Below, piece after piece: positions 1 through 10,266 of a stretch of 64,000 nt of DNA. The stretch covers positions 1,657,501 to 1,721,500 of the forward strand of contig NZ_CP047023.1 in the NCBI RefSeq assembly GCF_009796765.1, in the 5' to 3' direction. Both the position numbers and the translations under genes were made by a program. Numbering within the stretch: position 1 is the first letter of the stretch; every line of letters starts with the position of its first letter. Origin of the DNA: Paraglaciecola sp. L3A3. Its GTDB lineage: Bacteria; Pseudomonadota; Gammaproteobacteria; Enterobacterales; Alteromonadaceae. The notes beneath the pieces are model-generated. The model saw nothing but the letters and a program-made list of their open reading frames with translations. It did not search any database and was not told where the DNA came from.

Positions 1-62
1 GCTTAGGCGTCTTTTTTTATGTCTGAAACTCGGTATTAAATTACTCTACAAAACTTTGCATC

Positions 63-2036
63 TTAGCTAGGATCAAACACCTTAGTTAACGGGGTTAGAA
101 ATGACTCAAAGTTTTTCCATTGTTCTCTGGCATTAGCATTAATGGGTTGACGAACTTGTTCTGAACTAGGTGTTTTGATGGCGCGTTTAGTTTTATAAAA
201 CTGCAAGCAGCTTGTTTCAAAAGGTAGCTGACAAAAATCCAATAAACGCCTGACTTGTGTTTCTAGGTCTTCAATCACATCTTCATGTTGGACTCGTAAT
301 ACAAAACCTGGCAATACGCTGTCCCAGTGGTCCATTAGACTTTGATAAGACTGGTAGTAGTGGGCTAGGTTGTCTAAGTTATAAGAAAACTCCTGTCCCT
401 CAGCGAAGAGTTGTTTGTAGCCACTAAAACAACAGGCAATAGGTTCTCGTCTGGCATCTATAATTTTGGCGTTAGGTAAAATAGCTTTAATCAAACCTAT
501 ATGCATAAAGTTGTTTGGCATTTTGTCTATGAAAAATGGCGCGCCTTGGCGATAGGTTTGCGTTTCTTCAATAAATTGTTTGCCGAAACGAGCAAAGTAG
601 TCATGGTCTATATCATTAACTACCTTAGGGTAACCGCTTTTGTTACTGCTTAACCTAGCAGCTAGGCCTAAGATATTATGTAATTCCATAGTGCCGTCTA
701 CCATAGAGTGAGAGGCAAGTATTTGTTCTAAAAGTGTTGAGCCGGCTCTGGGTAAACCAACAATAAAAATAGGTGCCGGATCGGGATTCCCTAAATTTTC
801 ATGCGTACTAAAAAAATTCAGGTTGAATACTGACTTTTGCGCAGAAATTTGTTCGCTAAGTTTACCTTGAGAGTAATGAATGCGCTGGTTTTTAGCGCTA
901 TTCCCATATTGATAAAAACTAAACGCTTTTTCAAATTGTTTGTTATCTTCATAGGTTTTTGCCAACGCAAATTGTATGTGAACTTTGTCATCATGGTCGA
1001 GCTCAATCTTACTTAATTGATCTTGCATTAGTTCAAGTTCTTGCTCTGAAAATTGATAGGTTTTAGTGTTGGCTAAACTCCAATATGCATCGCCAAAGCT
1101 AGGCCGAATTTTGTAGGCTTGTTGATAAGCTGCTATTGCTTGTTTGATATCGCCGTTAGCTTTATATGCATGGCCGAGTAGTAATTGAATACCAGGCAAA
1201 TCGTTTCGAGCATTGAGGATATATTGATAAATTTTAATAGCGTCTTCTATTTCACCAATCCCCACCATGGCACTGGCTTTAGCTGCTAAGAATGGATGGC
1301 TGTCAGCATGTTTACCTAATAGAATTTCAGCCTGTTGTTTGGCCTGACTAAACTTTCCTAACTTAGATAGTAAATTTACAAATTCAGCTCTGGCGGTGGT
1401 AAATGTTGGATGAATTTCAACACAACTTTCTAATAAAAACTCGGCTTCATGGTAGAGCTTGAGCTGGATACCTATTTCTGCCAGCAGCAGCATGGCTTCT
1501 GCGTGATGTTTATGACTTTGCAAAAAGCGTCGGCAAACCGTATCTGCTAGTGCTAATTTTCCTTCATACATTAAGTCTCGCGCACCACGAATTTCGTTAG
1601 GCAAACTCGATAAGTATTGGACTTGTTTAATGGCATTATTTTGCCCTGCTGTTTGTCCTACTTCCGTAAATAAATGAATCAGCTGTTGCCAGCTAGACAA
1701 CAACGCAGGGTTTAACTTACTTGCTTTAACAAAAGCTTTGGTTGCGTTAATTTTATCTTCTACTTGCAAATATAAATATGCTCGTTCTTGGTGGGCTCGC
1801 GCATTTTCTGGTGCTAAAGGTATTAATTTATCAACAGTTTTACTCGCTTCTGATATTGCCCCTTTTACGCGTTGTGCGACTGCCAGCATATACAGTATTT
1901 CTATTTGTTGTTCGTCGTTTATTAAACTTTCTAAGGCTTGCTGGCAAAGGGAGATAGCTTTATCTGTATTACCAGATTGCAGTGCATATTTTATATCTTT
2001 CATTTTGATATCTTGTTCTTTAACGGTATTTTGCAA
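63..2036 (-). CDS. TPR-repeat sulfotransferase family protein
   Basis: A 657-residue protein with two parts. Residues about 10-400 are degenerate TPR helices, and about 420-650 is a sulfotransferase domain with the PAPS 5'-phosphosulfate loop near residues 428-440 (LPRAGSTLLEQIL). Family knowledge: such proteins transfer sulfate from PAPS to an unknown acceptor, and in marine Gammaproteobacteria they often sit beside a TonB-dependent receptor, as here. No signal peptide is visible, so it is probably cytoplasmic. The start is TTG, chosen because a GGGAG ribosome site lies 7 bases upstream and no ATG fits as well. It follows the receptor gene on the same strand but is separated from it by a hairpin with a T-tract. 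The acceptor substrate cannot be read from the sequence. Confidence 0.85.
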   Translation of the reverse strand: MQNTVKEQDIKMKDIKYALQSGNTDKAISLCQQALESLINDEQQIEILYMLAVAQRVKGAISEASKTVDKLIPLAPENARAHQERAYLYLQVEDKINATKAFVKASKLNPALLSSWQQLIHLFTEVGQTAGQNNAIKQVQYLSSLPNEIRGARDLMYEGKLALADTVCRRFLQSHKHHAEAMLLLAEIGIQLKLYHEAEFLLESCVEIHPTFTTARAEFVNLLSKLGKFSQAKQQAEILLGKHADSHPFLAAKASAMVGIGEIEDAIKIYQYILNARNDLPGIQLLLGHAYKANGDIKQAIAAYQQAYKIRPSFGDAYWSLANTKTYQFSEQELELMQDQLSKIELDHDDKVHIQFALAKTYEDNKQFEKAFSFYQYGNSAKNQRIHYSQGKLSEQISAQKSVFNLNFFSTHENLGNPDPAPIFIVGLPRAGSTLLEQILASHSMVDGTMELHNILGLAARLSSNKSGYPKVVNDIDHDYFARFGKQFIEETQTYRQGAPFFIDKMPNNFMHIGLIKAILPNAKIIDARREPIACCFSGYKQLFAEGQEFSYNLDNLAHYYQSYQSLMDHWDSVLPGFVLRVQHEDVIEDLETQVRRLLDFCQLPFETSCLQFYKTKRAIKTPSSEQVRQPINANAREQWKNFESFLTPLTKVFDPS

Positions 2037-2101
2037 CAGTTATCTCCCAGTGAGCGGTTTTCTAGTTAAAGCAGAGCCTAGCTCTGAGTTATTTTTATTG
2101 G

Positions 2102-2135
2102 AACAAAAAAGAAAGGCAAGCGTTTAGCTTGCCTT
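2102..2135 (-). terminator. Rho-independent terminator between receptor and sulfotransferase genes
   Basis: A 9-bp perfect stem (2113-2121 with 2127-2135) and a 5-base loop. Read on the minus strand it is followed by TCTTTTTTGTT. It lies just downstream of the TonB-dependent receptor and should reduce, or condition, read-through into the sulfotransferase gene. Confidence 0.75.
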
Positions 2136-2185
2136 CTTAATACTACTTATTTATCAAGGATGATTTAAGCAGTTTGTTGCTTATC

Positions 2186-4849
2186 TCAATAGAAATCGTA
2201 AGATAATCTCAAGCCCATTGTACGAGGACGGTTAGTCACAACCTTTGGTGTAAACTGCTGTGTATCAATATACAACACCGCACTTTCGTCAGTAAGGTTA
2301 TCTATATATAGCTCGGCTTTCCAATCGTCTTTGGTGATCCCAACAGAGACATTAGCAATTGCATAGCTTTCTTGAATGTAACGCCCACCTTGAAATACAT
2401 CGCCATTCGAGTCTGTGAATGAGGTGCCGTCATAAGTAGCTGCTTCATTTTGGATAGGCAAGCCAGAGCCAGTACCATAGATTAATTGAGTCGCGTCTTC
2501 GGTGACGTAGGCGTCCATGGCCATTCCGGCTAAACGATCACCCGTGTAGCTAATAGAACCATTTACATAACCTTCATAACCGTCGTCAAGTTCGAAGTAA
2601 TATCTAGCTCGCAGGTTACCAGAGAATTCAGCTGAGTATGGCAATTGTGCGCCAACGCCCGGTGCTATTCCCGCTAGTTCATCGTTGACACGAGTTAGTT
2701 CTGTATCTAGTAAACTAAAGGCCGCGTTGATCACTAAGTTATCTGTTGCTAACCAAGTAATATCTGCATCTAATCCTTTAATTTCGGCATCACCGACATT
2801 ATCAGTAAATACTAAAAAGCTGATGTTGGTTGGGTCATAACGAGATGTTTGTAGGTCGGTAATTTCAGAATAAAAAGCCGTGGCATTTATTCTTAAAATA
2901 CCATCTAAAAAGTCACCTTTCATGCCTAATTCAAAATTATCTAAGCTATCGGTAGTTGAATAAACCGGGATTCTGAATCCGTTAAATGCACCACTTTGAT
3001 TACTCGCAAGATCACCACCTTGGCGGTTGGTAACCGGAGGTCTAAATCCTTCTGAGTAAGTGGTAAATAACAAAATATCGTCATTCAGTTTGTAATCTAA
3101 CGAGGCTTTGAAGATAGTATCATCAACTGTTAATGTGCCGCTATCGTCTAATAAGCTTACGTCCAACTGGCCACTTTCAATAGCAGCTTGAAGCACCCCA
3201 GGGGCATCACCACTAGTTGCTAAGTCTAATTCTGCAGGATCTTGACTACCAAAAGCGCGGATCCTGCGGCTAACATCGGTACTGGTTGTTGAACCTTTAA
3301 AGGTGTCATCAATTTGATACCAACGAGCACCAAAAGTCGCGGTTAATTTGTCGGTAATATCGTATTCGACCTGACCAAATACTGCAATTTGTTCGATTGT
3401 GTGGGTCACATCATTGACAAAACTGATGCCTGGCTCGAATGGTCCACCGTCAGAGTTAATGCCTTCAGAGCCAGGTAGAAATTTACCTAAATCATTAAAA
3501 GCACTTAATTCTGTATTGGCAATATTGAATTGGCCAACTGTTTCAAGGTCTTGGTCATCATAGAAAATACCGGCAGTTAAACGCCATACATTGTCAGCAT
3601 CGGTATTAAATCTAAGTTCGTGAGTTATACGAGACGTGTCTGTTTGCTCTTTGTAGTATTTGGTGGGATCTAGGCAGGCTTCATCTTCTGGCGCAACGTT
3701 GCCATCATTAAAACTACCATAGCTACATACGTAGTAGGCTGAGAACAAACCGCCATTGGTATAACCTGTATAATCAATCGTCGAGCTGATTTCACGATTT
3801 AGATAACCACCAGTGTAAACGACTTCAAGTTTGTCTAAACGGCCTTCTAGAGTCCAAGTGGTGAGTCCGAACTCATCATCATTGTCTTCAGGAATAAAAC
3901 GGTTAACCGAGGTTTCACCTTCAAGGTTAGGATCGTAGGAAAATACACCTTCTGTCTCTAACGATTGGGCAGTGTGTTGTAGCAAAAACGACCAGTCGTT
4001 ATTGATCAAATACGATAAACCAAATCTAACTCCAGCGTAAACTGCATCGTTAGTATCATCTTCAACTAAACGGCCATTGGTTGGTGATTCGACAGGTGTA
4101 TTTTCTGGGTCGCTGAGTACGCCCCCAGATATTCTGTCAATCACAACTGCGCTACCTATGTAGCCACCTTCGCCAGGTTTATTGAGAATGTTATCGATCC
4201 AACCACCTTGCTTGTCATTGTAGGCTACTACGCGTAATGCTAGGCTATCGGTTGGGGTTATGTTGAAATAGGTTTCAACGGCATTACTCATTTCGCCGCC
4301 TTTAGTTGTACCTATATTCACATCCATGCCAGCTGAAAACCCTGAGTGATCAGGTTTTTTGCTGATCATTCGCACCGTACCAGACTGCGAGCTTGCACCG
4401 AATAATGTGCCTTGTGGGCCAGGTAATACCTCTACTCGTTCCATGTCGGCGGCGTAAACATCTAAGTTTCGGCCTTGCATAGAAACGGGTTGCTCGTCTA
4501 AGTAGAAGGCAACAGAGGGCTGTAAAGCTTGAACCGAGGACACAGATATGTTGGTTTGAGTGGTAGCGGCACCACGAATGTAAATTTCATTTTGGCCAGG
4601 GCCAGTGCCTTGGAATACAACGTTTGGTAGAAATTCTACATAGTCACTGAAACTTTCAACGCCCAGATTTTCAAGGGCTTGGCCATTTAATGCAGAAACT
4701 GATACAGGTACATCTTGTATCGACTCGCTTCTTTTAGTTGCTGTGACTTCTATAGTTTCGATTTGTGCTTTGGCTGGTTTAGTTTGTGCTATAGCAGGTG
4801 TGAATGCTAAGGCTGTGACTATGGCACAGCTAATTTTAGTTTTCTTCAT
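2186..4849 (-). CDS. TonB-dependent outer-membrane receptor
   Basis: An 887-residue protein with a Sec signal peptide (cleavage probably after Ala21, AIA-Q). A TonB-box-like segment IETIEVTATKR lies at residues 30-40, followed by a plug domain (about 40-165) with the usual GPQGTLFG motif, then a beta-barrel ending in an aromatic residue (SYDFY). It imports an unknown ligand across the outer membrane using TonB-ExbBD energy. Its substrate is not evident: the barrel is long, as in receptors for carbohydrates, sterols or other large organic ligands of the IQDVPVSVSALNG class, rather than in siderophore receptors with adjacent siderophore genes. The following gene encodes a TPR-sulfotransferase, a recurrent pairing in related bacteria. 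A 260-bp divergent intergenic region separates it from the BCCT transporter. Confidence 0.92.
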   Translation of the reverse strand: MKKTKISCAIVTALAFTPAIAQTKPAKAQIETIEVTATKRSESIQDVPVSVSALNGQALENLGVESFSDYVEFLPNVVFQGTGPGQNEIYIRGAATTQTNISVSSVQALQPSVAFYLDEQPVSMQGRNLDVYAADMERVEVLPGPQGTLFGASSQSGTVRMISKKPDHSGFSAGMDVNIGTTKGGEMSNAVETYFNITPTDSLALRVVAYNDKQGGWIDNILNKPGEGGYIGSAVVIDRISGGVLSDPENTPVESPTNGRLVEDDTNDAVYAGVRFGLSYLINNDWSFLLQHTAQSLETEGVFSYDPNLEGETSVNRFIPEDNDDEFGLTTWTLEGRLDKLEVVYTGGYLNREISSTIDYTGYTNGGLFSAYYVCSYGSFNDGNVAPEDEACLDPTKYYKEQTDTSRITHELRFNTDADNVWRLTAGIFYDDQDLETVGQFNIANTELSAFNDLGKFLPGSEGINSDGGPFEPGISFVNDVTHTIEQIAVFGQVEYDITDKLTATFGARWYQIDDTFKGSTTSTDVSRRIRAFGSQDPAELDLATSGDAPGVLQAAIESGQLDVSLLDDSGTLTVDDTIFKASLDYKLNDDILLFTTYSEGFRPPVTNRQGGDLASNQSGAFNGFRIPVYSTTDSLDNFELGMKGDFLDGILRINATAFYSEITDLQTSRYDPTNISFLVFTDNVGDAEIKGLDADITWLATDNLVINAAFSLLDTELTRVNDELAGIAPGVGAQLPYSAEFSGNLRARYYFELDDGYEGYVNGSISYTGDRLAGMAMDAYVTEDATQLIYGTGSGLPIQNEAATYDGTSFTDSNGDVFQGGRYIQESYAIANVSVGITKDDWKAELYIDNLTDESAVLYIDTQQFTPKVVTNRPRTMGLRLSYDFY

Positions 4850-5112
4850 ATGATGAGAGCCTTTTGGGCGTCTGCATGCAATGCCGAGGGGAGACGTTTT
4901 TAAATAGCCCCAATGCGTACAGTTTTAAATTCAGTACAATTATTGTTTGGCGTTAATAGTATAGCCGAATAAGCTATTGATTTCTTAACTTATTCCTTTT
5001 AGATGCGAAATTCTATACTTTAGTAGTGTGCTGTTTTCTGTCTGTATCAAAAATTTACATTTTGGGTTATATTATCTTTAAATACGCCCCTAAGTAGATT
5101 AGCTCTGTCTTT

Positions 5113-7074
5113 ATGAATCGTTTTGACCAACATCTAAATCGCCCTGTTTTTTACCTTTCTTCTCTCATTATTTTATTGCTTGTTTCATTCGCTTTAGTTA
5201 CACCTGATGTTGCTGATGTATTTTTTACTGACTTACAAAAAGCCATTATTGATAATGGCAGTTGGTTTTACGTGATTTCGGTAGCCGTTATTCTAACAAC
5301 AATATTGTATGTAGGATTTTCAAAGTTTGGTGAGATCCGCTTAGGACCAGACCACTGTAAACCTGAGTTTTCATTACCTACTTGGTTATCAATGCTATTT
5401 GCCGCTGGCATGGGAATAGGCCTGATGTTTTTTGGGGTGGCAGAGCCTGTGATGCATTTTTTGTCACCACCCACTGCAACACCAGGTACAACTGAAGCCG
5501 TAAGAGAAGCAATGAAAATGACCTTTTTCCATTGGGGGTTACATGCTTGGGCTATATATGCAATTGTTGGGTTAGTTTTAGCTTACTTTAGTTTTCGATT
5601 AGATTTACCACTTACCTTGCGCTCAGCTTTGTATCCCATTATTGGCGATAGAATTTACGGTTGGCCTGGTCATGTTGTCGATATCTTTGCGGTTGTTAGT
5701 ACTATTTTTGGTATTGCTACGTCTTTAGGTTTAGGCGCTGCACAAATAAACTCTGGTCTTAATTATTTGTTTGAGTTTGATGAATCTATAACCGTTCAGA
5801 TTTATTTAATGGTTGGTATTATTGCTATTGCCATTGTTTCAGTGGCTACTGGGCTTGACAAAGGTATACGCAGATTGTCAGAGCTAAATATGATTTTAGC
5901 TATCGCCTTGTTGTTATTTATTCTCATTTTAGGGCCCACGGTATTTCTATTAACCGCTTATGTGCAAAATACTGGCGCATACTTGTCAGACATTGTACGT
6001 AACACGTTTAACTTGTTTGCCTATGATAAAACCGATTGGATTGGTGGTTGGACTATTTTTTATTGGGGATGGTGGATAGCTTGGGCTCCTTTTGTTGGGC
6101 TATTTATCGCCCGTATTTCACGTGGGCGAACTATTAGAGAGTTTGTTATTGGGGTGTTGGTATTACCTACCGCTTTTACTCTATTCTGGATGACGGTTTT
6201 TGGTAATTCTGCTATTGATCTTATTTATACTCAAGGAGTTGATAAACTTGGTGAGATGGTAAGCAGTAACGCTCCAGTCGCGTTATTTGTGTTTTTAGAG
6301 AACTTTCCTTTTCAGCAATTACTTAACGGTATTGCCACCTTAATGGTTGTAGTGTTCTTTGTGACCTCGTGTGACTCAGGTGCTATGGTGGTGGACATGT
6401 TGTGTTCTCATGGTAAAAATAACACTCCAGTATGGCAACGAATTTATTGGGCTGTGGCAGTTGGCTTGGTATCCGCAATATTATTAACGGCAGGTGGCTT
6501 AAATGCACTGCAGACCATGACTATTGCATCTGCATTGCCATTCGCCATCATTCTATTATTGGCAATGGTAGGACTCATCAAAGCTTTAAGAGTCGAGACT
6601 CATAAAAAAGCTAGTTTAGCTATGAGCTTAATGCCATATCCAACTGATGCGGATGGCGGCTGGAAGGAAAGATTGTCGACTATTATTAGATTTCCTAATG
6701 GAAGCACAGTGCAAAAATTTCTTGATACTACAGTGCATCAGGCAATGGAGAATGTAAAAGCTGAATTGGCCAACAATCAAGTGGATTCAGAAATTATTAG
6801 TTCTGCCAGAAAGGTAAGCTTATGTGTACAACACGGCACTGAACATTCGTTTATTTTTGCTGTAAAGTGCGTTAAATATCAGCAACCAAGCTTTTCTCCA
6901 GACAATGAAGAATCAGCAGGTGATAGTGATGAACATAGTTATTATCGAGCTGAGGTGCATTTAGCTGAGGGTGGCCAAGATTACGACATCATGGGGTGGT
7001 CAAAGCAAGCTGTGATTAATGACATTATTGACCAATACCAGAAACACCAACATTTTTTACATCTATTACGTTAA
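5113..7074 (+). CDS. BCCT-family transporter (betaine/carnitine/choline type)
   Basis: A 653-residue inner-membrane transporter with about 12 hydrophobic segments and a soluble C-terminal tail of about 150 residues, a length like BetT. Signature sequences are GMGIGL (residues 99-104, in the unwound TM helix that binds substrate) and a tryptophan-rich stretch at about 313-327 followed by FIARISRGRTIREF. Family knowledge: a glycine at the fifth position of GMGIGL is typical of sodium-coupled members such as BetP, while proton-coupled BetT of E. coli has Asp there. This suggests Na+ coupling, consistent with a marine host. Likely substrates are glycine betaine, choline or DMSP, but the sequence does not decide. 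Transcribed alone, divergently from the receptor. No clear Shine-Dalgarno precedes the ATG. Confidence 0.9.
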   Translation: MNRFDQHLNRPVFYLSSLIILLLVSFALVTPDVADVFFTDLQKAIIDNGSWFYVISVAVILTTILYVGFSKFGEIRLGPDHCKPEFSLPTWLSMLFAAGMGIGLMFFGVAEPVMHFLSPPTATPGTTEAVREAMKMTFFHWGLHAWAIYAIVGLVLAYFSFRLDLPLTLRSALYPIIGDRIYGWPGHVVDIFAVVSTIFGIATSLGLGAAQINSGLNYLFEFDESITVQIYLMVGIIAIAIVSVATGLDKGIRRLSELNMILAIALLLFILILGPTVFLLTAYVQNTGAYLSDIVRNTFNLFAYDKTDWIGGWTIFYWGWWIAWAPFVGLFIARISRGRTIREFVIGVLVLPTAFTLFWMTVFGNSAIDLIYTQGVDKLGEMVSSNAPVALFVFLENFPFQQLLNGIATLMVVVFFVTSCDSGAMVVDMLCSHGKNNTPVWQRIYWAVAVGLVSAILLTAGGLNALQTMTIASALPFAIILLLAMVGLIKALRVETHKKASLAMSLMPYPTDADGGWKERLSTIIRFPNGSTVQKFLDTTVHQAMENVKAELANNQVDSEIISSARKVSLCVQHGTEHSFIFAVKCVKYQQPSFSPDNEESAGDSDEHSYYRAEVHLAEGGQDYDIMGWSKQAVINDIIDQYQKHQHFLHLLR

Positions 7075-7103
7075 TTAAAAAGAATGAGATTATTGCTATC
7101 AAT

Positions 7104-7129
7104 AGTATCGGCAAAATTTTGCCGGTACT
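7104..7129. terminator. Palindrome between convergent genes, possible terminator
   Basis: A 26-base near-perfect inverted repeat (13 bp per arm, one T/C mismatch that can pair as G-U in one orientation) centred on AAAATTTT. It lies between the convergent BCCT and GGDEF genes. No T-tract follows on either strand, so it may instead be a protein site or an mRNA-stabilising hairpin. Confidence 0.4.
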
Positions 7130-7152
7130 AGTTTACCGCTGCAAAACCTTAC

Positions 7153-8043
7153 CTAGGCAGCTTTAATACAGTTTTTACCAGTATTTTTGGCTTGATATAA
7201 AGCTTCATCTGCTCTGGAAAATATGGTGATTTGATTATCATTTTTTTGAAAAGTGGCTGCGCCGATACTACAAGAAATATTATGAGCTTTTAATAGAGGC
7301 TCTACTTCAATTGCTACACGAATCCGTTCAGCTATCAGGCTATTGGTTTGACTATCAGCTTCTGGCAACAAACAACAAAACTCATCACCACCAAAGCGAA
7401 AGGCAAAATCAGAATCCCGAAGGTGGTGAAGAATAGTTTTAGCGCAAGCGACTAGCACCTTGTCACCGATTTGATGACCGTGTGTATCATTCACTTGTTT
7501 AAAATTGTCCATATCAAGCATCAGTAAACCAAAAGAGTGATTATATCTTTTTGATTGGCTGACAATACGTACTATAGATTCTTCGTAACTTGCTCTATTA
7601 CCTAAAGATGTTAAAAAATCTTTCATTGCAAACTGTTTTATTTTTTGATGAGTCAAGGCATTTTTAAAAGGAAATGAAAAATGAATATGCATTTGTTGTA
7701 ACGATTGCCAACCTTTTAGCGACATAGGCTCAGCAAAGCTATATTTTATCGAGGCTAGGATGGAATTAGAATTCATACAATTCAGTGTTTTTGAGTAGTC
7801 ATTATTAAGTTCTATACCCAGTTCAATCAAATTATTCTGATACTGGATTTTTAACCCAGACAGTTGTAGGGTAGATTTTAATTGCTGATAAAAGAGATCA
7901 GCTAGTTCTGTTATATCTATAGTGGTCAGTAATTTTTGGATGAATTGATTGAGCTCCAATTGGCTTAAGCCTTGATTAGATTGCTCATGGGTGAAGAAGC
8001 TATTATTTATGGTTTCTTGATAAAACTGATTAAGCTGTTCCAC
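7153..8043 (-). CDS. Diguanylate cyclase (GGDEF domain)
   Basis: A 296-residue protein using the GTG start at 8043, preferred because AGGAG lies 6 bases upstream; an upstream TTG in frame has no such site. The C-terminal GGDEF domain (from about residue 140) has an intact GGDEF signature (218-222). An RxxD inhibitory site (RDSD, 209-212) sits exactly five residues before it, so it should make cyclic di-GMP from two GTP and be product-inhibited. The N-terminal 135 residues show no transmembrane helix and no sensor domain I recognise. Monocistronic, convergent with the BCCT gene. Confidence 0.9.
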   Translation of the reverse strand: MEQLNQFYQETINNSFFTHEQSNQGLSQLELNQFIQKLLTTIDITELADLFYQQLKSTLQLSGLKIQYQNNLIELGIELNNDYSKTLNCMNSNSILASIKYSFAEPMSLKGWQSLQQMHIHFSFPFKNALTHQKIKQFAMKDFLTSLGNRASYEESIVRIVSQSKRYNHSFGLLMLDMDNFKQVNDTHGHQIGDKVLVACAKTILHHLRDSDFAFRFGGDEFCCLLPEADSQTNSLIAERIRVAIEVEPLLKAHNISCSIGAATFQKNDNQITIFSRADEALYQAKNTGKNCIKAA

Positions 8044-8162
8044 TTTATTCTCCTGCCAAAAATATGACGAATTGCTATACAATATTGAATCTCTTTAAGT
8101 ACTCAGCAAATATTGTGCCGAATGGGATTAATTCAAAATTGACAAAGGATCGGTAAATCAAT

Positions 8163-10136
8163 ATGCATGGAAATCTAGGTAATATTCTCATTTTAATGTC
8201 TGTGGCTGTGATGGCTGTATGGCTATTCAAACGTATTAACTTACCTCCTATTTTAGCTTATTTATTTTGTGGGATTTTAGCTGGGCCTGATTTATTAGCT
8301 CTGTTCGAACATCCAGAAGATATGCAGAACTTTGCCGAGCTGGGTATTGTATTTTTATTATTTTCTTTAGGATTAGAGTTTTCTTTACCAAAAATGTTAG
8401 CAATGCGTCATTTGGTGTTTGGTGTTGGGTTAGGACAAATGCTCATTACCACCTTAGTTTTTATGTTGCTGTCATTATTCTTAGGATTTGATTATAAATC
8501 TGCATTAGTGATTGGTGGGATGGTGGCTTTATCATCAACCGCCATTGTTATTAAACAAACTAGTGATTTAGGTATTTTAAACACCCCCAGAGCGCAGATT
8601 GCTGTCAGTATATTGTTACTACAAGACTTAGCCGTTGTACCCTTACTTATCTTGGTTCCTTTATTAGCAAGTGATTCAGAGCAAAGTTTAGCTTTAGCTA
8701 TAACCTTTTCTTTTTTAAAAGGGCTACTTGTGATCGGCATTTTGTTAGCAGTGGGGAAATGGGTATTACCTAAGGTGTTTAGTGAAGTCGCCCGAACTCG
8801 TACCGATGAACTTTTTGTATTAACCACAATTATGGTTGCTCTGATGGCTGCCGGTTTAGCTTTTTCCTTGGGTTTATCCATGGCATTAGGGGCTTTCTTA
8901 GCGGGAATGATGCTAGGTGAAAGTCAATACAAACATCAATTAGAAGCAGATATTCGCCCGTTCAGAGATATTTTAATGGGCTTGTTTTTTATTACAATCG
9001 GTATGCGCCTAGAGGTGCATAATCTACCAGAGCAAATACACTGGGCTTTGTTAGGCTTGTTTTGCATCATAGTTCTGAAAGTTTTAATTATTCGTTTAGT
9101 TGCCTGGTTTTTCCGATTAGATGAAAAAGACTCTTGGGCAGCAGGGTTAAAACTTTGTCAAATGGGCGAATTTAGTTTTGTTTTAGCCGCATTGGCGGTT
9201 GATCATAATATTTTAACTTCACAACAAGGCTCGTTATTTTTAACCATAGGAGTGATGAGTATGGCTATCACACCTTGGTTAGTGGAAAAAAGTCCATTAT
9301 TTGCCAAATTCATAAGTCGAGATAATGGCCTTAAGGAAAATAATTTTGAACCTTTACCAGCACCGGATGAAGAGGTATCTGACCATGTGCTGATTTTTGG
9401 TTTTGGTCGGGTGGGCCAGTCTGTCAGTCGTTTGTTAAAAACAGAAGCTATCCCATATATGGTGGTAGATGCAGATCCAGTAAGGGTGCAAGAAAGCCGA
9501 AGTGCTGGCGAACCGGTATTTTTTGGAGATGTTAAACAGAAAGATATTTTACGGGCGGTCGGGATTGAGCGAGCTAAATTAGTATTAATTACCTTTGATC
9601 AACATGAAAAAGCTAAAAGTGTGATTGAATTGGTTTCTAGTTTATATCCAGCTCTGCCTATCGTGGTAAGAACCCGTAAAGATTATCGAATGGAAGAGTT
9701 ACTTGATTCTGGTGCCACACAAGTGGTGCCTGAAATTTTAGAAGGCAGTTTAATGTTAGTGACCCAAGTCATGCAGCTTTCAGGGGTACCTATGTCAAGA
9801 ATAATTAAACGTGTGCGCAAAGAGCGTAAAGGTCATTACGGTAACATGCATGGTTTTTTCCCTGGAGAAACGACCGAATTGGATTATGTTAAGAAAGACA
9901 AACTTGAATTTATGCATGCCGTCATTTTAACGTCTAATGCAGATGCTGTGGGTAAAGCCTTAGCCAATCTAGATTTTTCTGGTATGCAAATTTCTTTAAA
10001 AGGTTTGCGAAGAGACAACAAAGAACTGCCTACTCCTAATAAAGATACTATTTTAAAAGTGGGTGATGTATTAGTGATAACAGGTAAGCCTAGACGTGTT
10101 GAGCGTGCCGAACGAATTTTTCTCGAAGGTCCTTAA
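8163..10136 (+). CDS. CPA2-family monovalent cation:proton antiporter (KefB/KefC-like)
   Basis: A 657-residue protein. About 12-13 transmembrane helices (residues 5-380) form the CPA2 exchanger fold. A RCK-N (TrkA-N) nucleotide-binding domain begins near residue 400 with the GFGRVG loop at about 413-418, and a RCK-C (TrkA-C) domain follows (about 575-655). It should exchange K+ (or Na+) for protons across the inner membrane under control of a nucleotide ligand. Unlike the E. coli Kef systems there is no adjacent KefF/KefG-type oxidoreductase, and a TrkA-C domain is present, as in YbaL-type members, so glutathione gating is not assured. AAGGATC upstream of the ATG is a weakly spaced ribosome site. 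Confidence 0.88.
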   Translation: MHGNLGNILILMSVAVMAVWLFKRINLPPILAYLFCGILAGPDLLALFEHPEDMQNFAELGIVFLLFSLGLEFSLPKMLAMRHLVFGVGLGQMLITTLVFMLLSLFLGFDYKSALVIGGMVALSSTAIVIKQTSDLGILNTPRAQIAVSILLLQDLAVVPLLILVPLLASDSEQSLALAITFSFLKGLLVIGILLAVGKWVLPKVFSEVARTRTDELFVLTTIMVALMAAGLAFSLGLSMALGAFLAGMMLGESQYKHQLEADIRPFRDILMGLFFITIGMRLEVHNLPEQIHWALLGLFCIIVLKVLIIRLVAWFFRLDEKDSWAAGLKLCQMGEFSFVLAALAVDHNILTSQQGSLFLTIGVMSMAITPWLVEKSPLFAKFISRDNGLKENNFEPLPAPDEEVSDHVLIFGFGRVGQSVSRLLKTEAIPYMVVDADPVRVQESRSAGEPVFFGDVKQKDILRAVGIERAKLVLITFDQHEKAKSVIELVSSLYPALPIVVRTRKDYRMEELLDSGATQVVPEILEGSLMLVTQVMQLSGVPMSRIIKRVRKERKGHYGNMHGFFPGETTELDYVKKDKLEFMHAVILTSNADAVGKALANLDFSGMQISLKGLRRDNKELPTPNKDTILKVGDVLVITGKPRRVERAERIFLEGP

Positions 10137-10266
10137 ATTAAAGACGTGTCAGGCTACTTGTCTGTTTTATCTAACAGCCCCTAGAGCTTTCGCCCTTAAC
10201 GTTATAAACTAGGTGGCTCTTACCTCATTATAAGCGGATTTTTCCGTTAACACCCTAAGGAACAAT

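Noticed and set aside
1738..2127. Long antisense frame over the TPR region of the sulfotransferase gene
   Set aside because: It shadows a clear coding gene, lacks a ribosome site, and its composition is that of a complementary strand.
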